Of a stretch of 16,439 nt of DNA, positions 11,816 to 16,439 are shown one piece after another. Location of the stretch: the NCBI GenBank assembly GCA_036381275.1, contig DASVDC010000048.1, forward strand, positions 1 to 16,439, in the 5' to 3' direction. This DNA is from UBA7803 sp036381275 (GTDB taxonomy: Bacteria > Pseudomonadota > Gammaproteobacteria > Pseudomonadales > Azotimanducaceae). Numbering within the stretch: the stretch's first letter is position 1; every line of letters begins with the position of its first letter. A program made the position numbers and the translations under genes. A model generated the notes under the pieces. That model did not search any database and had not been told where the DNA came from. It saw only the letters and a program-made list of their open reading frames with translations.

Positions 11816-14338
11816 ATGACGAAGAACATCCTCTTGTTCTCGGACGGCACGGGCAACAGCGCGGCGAAGCTGTTCAAGACCAACGTATGGCGCCTGTACC
11901 AGGCCGTCGATACGAAGATCCCACCTCGGGAAGGCCAGCCTCTTCAGATCGCCTGCTACGACGACGGCATCGGCACATCGAGCTTCAAGCCGCTCGCGCT
12001 TCTCGGTGGCGTATTCGGCGTGGGACTCAAACGCAACGTGCTCGAGCTGTACGAGTTCGTCTGCCGGAGCTACGAGCCGGGAGATCGCATCTACGCCTTC
12101 GGGTTCTCGCGCGGGGCGTTCACGATACGCGTGCTCGTAGGCCTGCTCACGACCATCGGTCTGATCGATGCCCGGGGAATGGATCATGCCGTTCTGCACG
12201 AGCTCAGCGCAGACGCTTACCGCAAGTTTCGCCGCTCTTTTCGCTTGAGCGGTAACCGGCCGGTCGTCGACCCAACGGGCTCCCAGAAGCGTGATCGGAC
12301 CGAGCTCTTCGTGACGCGGCTGCGCGACTTTCGCGATCGCCTCATCGCATGGAAGCGCCGGAAGGCCGGCCGCAAGACGCTCGACGAAGTGTCGACCGTG
12401 CCGATCCCCGAGATCGCATTCGTCGGCGTCTGGGACACCGTCGCCGCGTACGGCTCGCCGATTGCCGAGATCACGAAGGGCATCGATCGATGGATCTGGC
12501 CTCTGTCGATGCCCGACTACCGGCTGTCGGAGAAGGTCCGGGTAGCGCGTCACGCCTTGGCCCTCGACGACGAGCGCGACACGTTTCACCCGCTGCTCTG
12601 GGACGAGGTGCACGAGCGCGACCTCATCGCGGACCGCAAGGTCAGCCCGGAGCGACTCGAGCAGGTCTGGTTCGCGGGCATGCACTCCGACGTCGGCGGC
12701 GGCTATGCGGACGAGTCGCTCGCCTGTGTCTCGCTGGTATGGATGGCCGGGGAAGCGATGAAGGCGGGCTTGCGGCTGCGGGACGATGCGCTCGAGGATT
12801 TCCGAGAGCGTGCCGATCCATTCGGCCCGATGCACGACAGTCGCTCGGGCGTCGGTGCCTACTATCGCTATCAGCCGAGGAAGATTGCTGCCCGCCTCGA
12901 AGCTCCGGATCGGACGACACGGATTCTGCAGGACCCGGACATGCAGGGCCGCGGCCTTCTCACGGAGGTTCGCATTCACGACAGCGTGGTCCGGCGCATC
13001 CAGGACGGCCCCGACGGCTATGCGCCGATCGTCCTGCCGGGCGACTATGCGGTGGAAGGTGAGGCGCATCGCGAGCATCCCGAGCCGTTTCGGGCGGCCA
13101 GAGCCGCCGCGCAGGAAACGATCTGGGATCTGGTCTGGCGCCGACGCGTGCACTATGTGGCAACGCTGGCGCTGACACTTGCGCTCGTGTCGCTCGCCCT
13201 GTTTCCGCAACTCTGGCCATACGCCGATTCTCCCTGTACCGGGCCGCAGTGCTTCGTTTCACCGTGGCTGGGTGCCGTCGGAGAGTTTCTGCCTTCGTTC
13301 GCGAGCTCGTGGTTCGATGCGTTCGCCGACAATCCCGGGAAGTTCCTCGTTCTGACGCTCCTCATAGCCTTGTTCATTCGGGCGACCGGAAAGATCGAGC
13401 TCCGGATGCGTGACGCGATGCGGCGGCTCTTCCGTTTGTCCTTTGCTTCGCCGGAGCAACCAACCGGCAATCAGGCGGCACTCCGCGAGCTGAAAGCCAT
13501 CGCGGCCGAGAATGGCTTCATCCGCCGGCTGCGCAGCGGCGAGCCTTATCAGGCCAGCCTGCAGTACTTGAAGTGGCGTTTCGCGCCGGGAGTGGCGGCC
13601 ACAGCGATCTATTTCGCTTCGCTGGTGCTTGTCGTAACGATCCTGTCCTCCGTTCTCAGCATCGTCCACCGCGCCCAGCTCGTCTGGTTCGATCGTCCCG
13701 AGACCGACTGCACGAGCAGCAACGATCGACTCGGCACGGACGGTGCCCCGGCCCGCTTCTCGACCTCGGACATGTGCTGGCGTGTCCCCGACTCAGACGT
13801 AGAGAAGGGCCAGCGCTACCGCTTGAGTATCGACGTCGTAGATGCGTGGGTCGACCGCTCCCCCGCCCTCGCGACGGCCGACTCGGGCTCGGGACTGCGC
13901 GCGGCAGTCGCCTCGCTGGCCGCACGCTTCCTGGCATGCTTCGCAGAGCCGGCACAGGTGTCCATCCCGGCATCCCCTGTCGGCTTCGACAGCGATCGCT
14001 TCAGATGGTGCGTCCGCTGGCCAGCCACGATCCTGCGACGCTCGACGAGCGATCCCTGGTTCCGCCCGCTGATCTACGTCCAGCAGGAAGACGGCTCACT
14101 GACAGATCTGCGGGGTGTGCCGATGCGACTCGTCGACTACGGCGAGGAGATCTACGTCGGCGAGTTCACTGCGCCGGCGGACGGCAAGGTGATCCTGTCC
14201 GTGAACGACGCCGTGTTCTTGTGGGCAGGCCGGGCTCGGAGAGACTTCTTCTATGAGGACAACGCCGGGACTGCCGACGTGAAGGTCGACTCTTGCATGG
14301 AGCAATTGGAGCATCCGTGCGAGTACCTCACGCCCTGA
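11816..14338 (+). CDS. DUF2235 alpha/beta hydrolase with three membrane helices and a periplasmic C-terminal domain
   Basis: This is an 840-residue protein. Residues 1-420 are a DUF2235 hydrolase domain, related to the Tle1 phospholipase effectors of type VI secretion: LFSDGTGN (7-14), the nucleophile Ser98 in GFSRG, Asp207 in VGVWDTV and His290 in FAGMHSDVGGGY form the expected triad. Hydrophobic segments follow at about 446-464, 509-523 and 592-616. RRR before helix 1 and a very basic stretch between helices 2 and 3 (526-545) put the hydrolase in the cytoplasm and residues 617-840 in the periplasm. The cysteines (474 and 479, then 632, 654, 708, 732, 827, 835) lie on the predicted outside, suiting disulfides. 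The end, with LSVNDA and FYEDNAGTADVKV, recalls lectin-like or PA-IL-like beta folds. The substrate is unknown. GGGGGAG at 11805-11811 supports the start. No secretion genes are adjacent. Confidence 0.85.
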   Translation: MTKNILLFSDGTGNSAAKLFKTNVWRLYQAVDTKIPPREGQPLQIACYDDGIGTSSFKPLALLGGVFGVGLKRNVLELYEFVCRSYEPGDRIYAFGFSRGAFTIRVLVGLLTTIGLIDARGMDHAVLHELSADAYRKFRRSFRLSGNRPVVDPTGSQKRDRTELFVTRLRDFRDRLIAWKRRKAGRKTLDEVSTVPIPEIAFVGVWDTVAAYGSPIAEITKGIDRWIWPLSMPDYRLSEKVRVARHALALDDERDTFHPLLWDEVHERDLIADRKVSPERLEQVWFAGMHSDVGGGYADESLACVSLVWMAGEAMKAGLRLRDDALEDFRERADPFGPMHDSRSGVGAYYRYQPRKIAARLEAPDRTTRILQDPDMQGRGLLTEVRIHDSVVRRIQDGPDGYAPIVLPGDYAVEGEAHREHPEPFRAARAAAQETIWDLVWRRRVHYVATLALTLALVSLALFPQLWPYADSPCTGPQCFVSPWLGAVGEFLPSFASSWFDAFADNPGKFLVLTLLIALFIRATGKIELRMRDAMRRLFRLSFASPEQPTGNQAALRELKAIAAENGFIRRLRSGEPYQASLQYLKWRFAPGVAATAIYFASLVLVVTILSSVLSIVHRAQLVWFDRPETDCTSSNDRLGTDGAPARFSTSDMCWRVPDSDVEKGQRYRLSIDVVDAWVDRSPALATADSGSGLRAAVASLAARFLACFAEPAQVSIPASPVGFDSDRFRWCVRWPATILRRSTSDPWFRPLIYVQQEDGSLTDLRGVPMRLVDYGEEIYVGEFTAPADGKVILSVNDAVFLWAGRARRDFFYEDNAGTADVKVDSCMEQLEHPCEYLTP

Positions 14339-14360
14339 CGATCCGCATCTGCCCACTTGT

Positions 14361-14377
14361 GGGGCAGCGTGTGCCCC
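14361..14377 (+). terminator. weak hairpin after the DUF2235 gene
   Basis: GGGGCA and TGCCCC pair perfectly around a 5-base loop, 23 bases after the stop codon. No T-run follows, so it would be a poor intrinsic terminator and could equally be part of the nasT leader. Confidence 0.3.
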
Positions 14378-14452
14378 CCGGTGTCTGTTCCTGGTGCAGT
14401 CGCGCGCACGGTTTCGGCCTGCAACCCGCGTAAGATCGCTCGCGGGGCGGTT

Positions 14453-14468
14453 GCGCACACTTTTTGCT
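14453..14468 (+). promoter_or_regulatory. weak sigma-54-like sequence before nasT
   Basis: GCGCACACTTTTTGCT keeps the CAC block and the -12 TTGCT of the sigma-54 consensus at the correct spacing, but the -24 GG reads CG. It lies 34 bases before the nasT ATG. The functional context (nitrogen control) is right, yet the lost -24 G makes it doubtful. Confidence 0.22.
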
Positions 14469-14502
14469 GTGGCGCTGCGCCACCTATGCCGACCGCTCGT
14501 GA

Positions 14503-15120
14503 ATGTCGAATCGCCCGCTGCGGATCCTGATCATCGATGCCAATGCAGTCCGGGCCGCCATTCTCGAGGACGGGTTGCGTGGCGCCGGCGACGCGCCCGA
14601 CGCGTTCGCGATCGAGCACATTCGCGACACGGTGAATCTGTTGTCGCGGATTGCCGTGATCGATCCCGACGTGGTCCTGATCGACCTCGAGAACCCGAGC
14701 CGCGACACGCTCGAGCAGATGTTCCAGGTCTCGCGGCTCGCGCGCCGCCCGATCGCGATGTTCGTCGACCAATCGGACCGCGCGAGCGTGCAGGCCGCGA
14801 TCGACGCGGGCGTGTCGGCCTACGTCGTCGACGGCCTGCGCAAGGAGCGTGTGAAGCCGATTCTCGACGTGACGATCAGCCGCTTCCACGCGTTCGCGCG
14901 GCTCGAGGCCGAGCTGCGCGATGCGAAGAGCGCGCTCGAGGACCGCAAGGTCATCGATCAGGCGAAGGCGATCCTGATGAAGCAGCGCAATCTGTCGGAG
15001 GAGGATGCTTATGGGCTGTTGCGGCGCACCGCGATGAACCAGAACCGCAAGATCGCCGATCTCGCGCGCTCGCTGCTCGCGGCGGCCGCACTGCTCGACT
15101 CGGGGCATTCGAATGGCTGA
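14503..15120 (+). CDS. nasT: NasT-type ANTAR antiterminator response regulator
   Basis: This 205-residue protein has a receiver domain (about 6-122) and a C-terminal ANTAR RNA-binding domain (about 135-196). The receiver has Asp61 in VVLIDLENPSRD, a sequence typical of NasT, and VVDGLRKERVKPIL near the end. The ANTAR part shows DRKVIDQAKAILMKQRNLSEEDAYGLLRR-type residues with the following AMNQNRKIADLA. In Paracoccus, Azotobacter and Pseudomonas, NasT binds tandem hairpins in the leader of nitrate assimilation transcripts and prevents termination; NasS holds it inactive until nitrate or nitrite binds. It overlaps nasS by 8 bases. The ribosome site before the ATG at 14503 is weak. Its RNA target should lie just outside the window, beyond the promoter at 16422. 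Confidence 0.92.
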   Translation: MSNRPLRILIIDANAVRAAILEDGLRGAGDAPDAFAIEHIRDTVNLLSRIAVIDPDVVLIDLENPSRDTLEQMFQVSRLARRPIAMFVDQSDRASVQAAIDAGVSAYVVDGLRKERVKPILDVTISRFHAFARLEAELRDAKSALEDRKVIDQAKAILMKQRNLSEEDAYGLLRRTAMNQNRKIADLARSLLAAAALLDSGHSNG

Positions 15121-16279
15121 GCGAATCACCGCCGCGTTCGTGCCGCTCGTGGATAGCGCGCCGCTCGTGGCCGCGGCGGAGCGCGGGTTCGCGGCGCGGG
15201 AGGGCATCGAGCTCGAGCTCGTGCGCGAGCCGTCGTGGGCGAGCTTGCGCGATCACTTGAACCTCGGCTACGTCGACTGCGCGCACGCGCTCGCGCCGTT
15301 GCCGCTCGCGTCGGCCCTCGGCGTGAGTCACGTGCAGGTGGCTTGTGCGGTGCCGTTCGTGCTCTCGCGCGGCGGGAACGCCGTCACGGTGTCGAACGAG
15401 CTCTACGCCGAGCTCGCGGCGGCCGCGCGAGGCGCGCCGCTCGAGGGCCCGGTCGCCGTCGGTGCGGCGCTCGCGACGATCGTCGCCCGGCGCGGCACGC
15501 CGCTGACGTTCGGGATGGTGTTCCCGTTCTCGGGCCACAACTTCGAGTTGCGTTACTGGCTCGCGGCCGCGGGCATCCATCCGGATCGCGACGTGCGGCT
15601 CGTCGCGATTCCGCCGCCACTGATGGTCGAGAGCCTGCGCGCACGCCAAGTCGACGGTTTCTGCGTCGGCGAGCCGTGGAACAGCCTCGCGGTGGCCGAA
15701 GGTCTCGGGCGCATCGTGGTCGCGAAGTCGGCGCTCGTGCCGCACGGCGTCGAGAAGGTGCTCGCGGTGCGTCCGGTGCTCGCGCACTCGCCGGAGCGGC
15801 TCGGGCCGCTGCTGCGTGCGCTCGCCGCGGCCGCTGCCTGGGCCGACGATCCGGTCAATCACGCGGAGCTCGCCGCGCTGCTCGCGCGGCCGAGCTACCT
15901 CGATGCGCCTCCCGAGCTCATCCGGGCGGCGCTGGGCGGTGAGCTCGACTGCGGCGGCGGCCGGCGGCTCGCCGACCGCGACTTCCTGTACTTCCACCGG
16001 CACGGCGCCAACGTGCCGTCGGCGCGCGATGCGCTTTGGATCTACGCGCAGATGCTGCGCTGGGGGCAGCTTGCGCCCGATCCTGCGCAAGAGGCGCGTG
16101 CCGCGCGCGTGTTCCGTCCGGATCTCTATCGGCAGCACCTGGGGCCGGCGATCGCGTCGCCCGCGCCTGCGGTGCCGTTCGACGGCGTCGATCTCGGCGG
16201 CGAGGACGTCGACGCCTACCTCGCACGGTTCGCATTGTCGACGGCGTACGTCGACCGGCCGCGCATCATCGAGTCGTAG
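15113..16279 (+). CDS. nasS: NasS nitrate/nitrite sensor (NrtA-like, cytoplasmic)
   Basis: This 388-residue protein resembles the substrate-binding proteins of nitrate ABC transporters (NrtA) but has no signal peptide or lipobox, as expected for the cytoplasmic sensor NasS. It begins ITAAFVPLVDSAPLVAAAERGF, then REPSWASLRDHL (38-49) and DCAHALAPLPLA (55-66). The middle holds FPFSGHNFELRYWLAAAGI and the hinge region VDGFCVGEPWNS, both typical of the NrtA/NasS family. NasS binds NasT in the absence of nitrate or nitrite and frees it when the ligand is present. The 8-base overlap with nasT indicates coupled translation and fits formation of a complex. The next gene lies outside the window. Confidence 0.9.
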   Translation: MAERITAAFVPLVDSAPLVAAAERGFAAREGIELELVREPSWASLRDHLNLGYVDCAHALAPLPLASALGVSHVQVACAVPFVLSRGGNAVTVSNELYAELAAAARGAPLEGPVAVGAALATIVARRGTPLTFGMVFPFSGHNFELRYWLAAAGIHPDRDVRLVAIPPPLMVESLRARQVDGFCVGEPWNSLAVAEGLGRIVVAKSALVPHGVEKVLAVRPVLAHSPERLGPLLRALAAAAAWADDPVNHAELAALLARPSYLDAPPELIRAALGGELDCGGGRRLADRDFLYFHRHGANVPSARDALWIYAQMLRWGQLAPDPAQEARAARVFRPDLYRQHLGPAIASPAPAVPFDGVDLGGEDVDAYLARFALSTAYVDRPRIIES

Positions 16280-16286
16280 CGCTTCC

Positions 16287-16303
16287 TGCACCGCATCGAC
16301 GCA
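16287..16303 (+). promoter_or_regulatory. candidate NtrC enhancer site
   Basis: TGCACC-N5-GACGCA has the spacing of the 17-base NtrC site (TGCACY-N5-RGTGCA) with two mismatches in the right half. It begins 8 bases after the nasS stop and lies about 130 bases upstream of the sigma-54-like promoter, a normal enhancer distance. Chance matches of this quality occur in GC-rich DNA. Confidence 0.35.
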
Positions 16304-16421
16304 CGCTTACGCGCGGCGTGATCCATCGTGGCGCACGAAGCGGTTCGCGGAGCGCGACGCGAGGTGACGTCGGTCCGCGGAAATCGCTGTGCGATCAAAT
16401 GGTTGGACGCTTCCCGCGCGC

Positions 16422-16438
16422 TTGGCACGCGGTTTGAA
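16422..16438 (+). promoter_or_regulatory. candidate sigma-54 promoter for downstream nitrate genes
   Basis: TTGGCACG-CGGT-TTGAA matches the sigma-54 consensus YTGGCACG-N4-TTGCW at every fixed base except one: the -12 GC reads GA. It is the last feature of the window, directed outwards, 143 bases after nasS. Nitrate assimilation operons following nasTS in Proteobacteria are commonly sigma-54 and NtrC dependent, so the location supports the call. Confidence 0.55.
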
Positions 16439-16439
16439 A

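Noticed and set aside
11816..14338. DUF2235 protein as a type VI secretion effector
   Set aside because: No vgrG, PAAR, adaptor or immunity gene is nearby, and three membrane helices make export as a soluble effector unlikely.

Overview
The window is a very GC-rich stretch of a bacterial chromosome, most likely from a gammaproteobacterium. The evidence is repeated GTGGGAG-headed REP palindromes of the kind best known from Pseudomonas and relatives, a NasT/NasS nitrate regulatory pair, a DUF3187 outer-membrane protein and an AlkK-like acyl-CoA ligase. A group such as Xanthomonadales, Nevskiales or Steroidobacterales fits, but no gene here fixes the genus.

Layout. Positions 1-1143 hold minus-strand genes: a Dps mini-ferritin (40-513) with an OxyR-like palindrome in its upstream region, a REP pair, a PspC-domain protein (717-926) and a one-helix membrane protein (931-1143). 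After a 240-base intergenic region with a cluster of TGTCCG palindromes come plus-strand genes: a family III CoA-transferase (1383-2534), a GGDEF diguanylate cyclase (2627-3673), a second REP pair, then an acyl-CoA ligase (3814-5364), a DUF3187 protein (5361-6383) and a GlpD-type FAD dehydrogenase (6415-8076). glpD converges on, and overlaps, a minus-strand pair of hotdog thioesterases (8046-8492 and 8489-9022); the first-translated one carries a REP pair inside its reading frame. Divergent from these are an AlkK-like acyl-CoA ligase (9091-10743) and a DUF2062 membrane protein (10769-11305). A small two-helix membrane protein (11324-11572, minus) and a solitary REP arm precede a large DUF2235 hydrolase with three predicted membrane helices and a probable periplasmic C-terminal domain (11816-14338). 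The window ends with nasT-nasS (14503-16279) and a sigma-54-like promoter sequence at the right edge.

How the genes fit together. Much of the middle is acyl-CoA and lipid chemistry: two ligases make acyl-CoAs, a CoA-transferase moves CoA, two thioesterases release acids, and GlpD oxidises glycerol-3-phosphate, a product of lipid breakdown. DUF3187 may serve the outer membrane side. The right edge is the start of a nitrate or nitrite assimilation locus: NasS (sensor without signal peptide) and NasT (ANTAR antiterminator), then a promoter that should drive structural genes beyond position 16439.

The features most worth a second look are the DUF2235 protein, whose layout suggests a membrane-bound cytoplasmic hydrolase with a periplasmic domain rather than a secreted effector; the REP pair that supplies about 22 residues of a thioesterase; and candidate OxyR, sigma-28, sigma-54 and NtrC sites next to genes where each makes functional sense. 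All functional calls come from reading motifs by eye; no database search was run.
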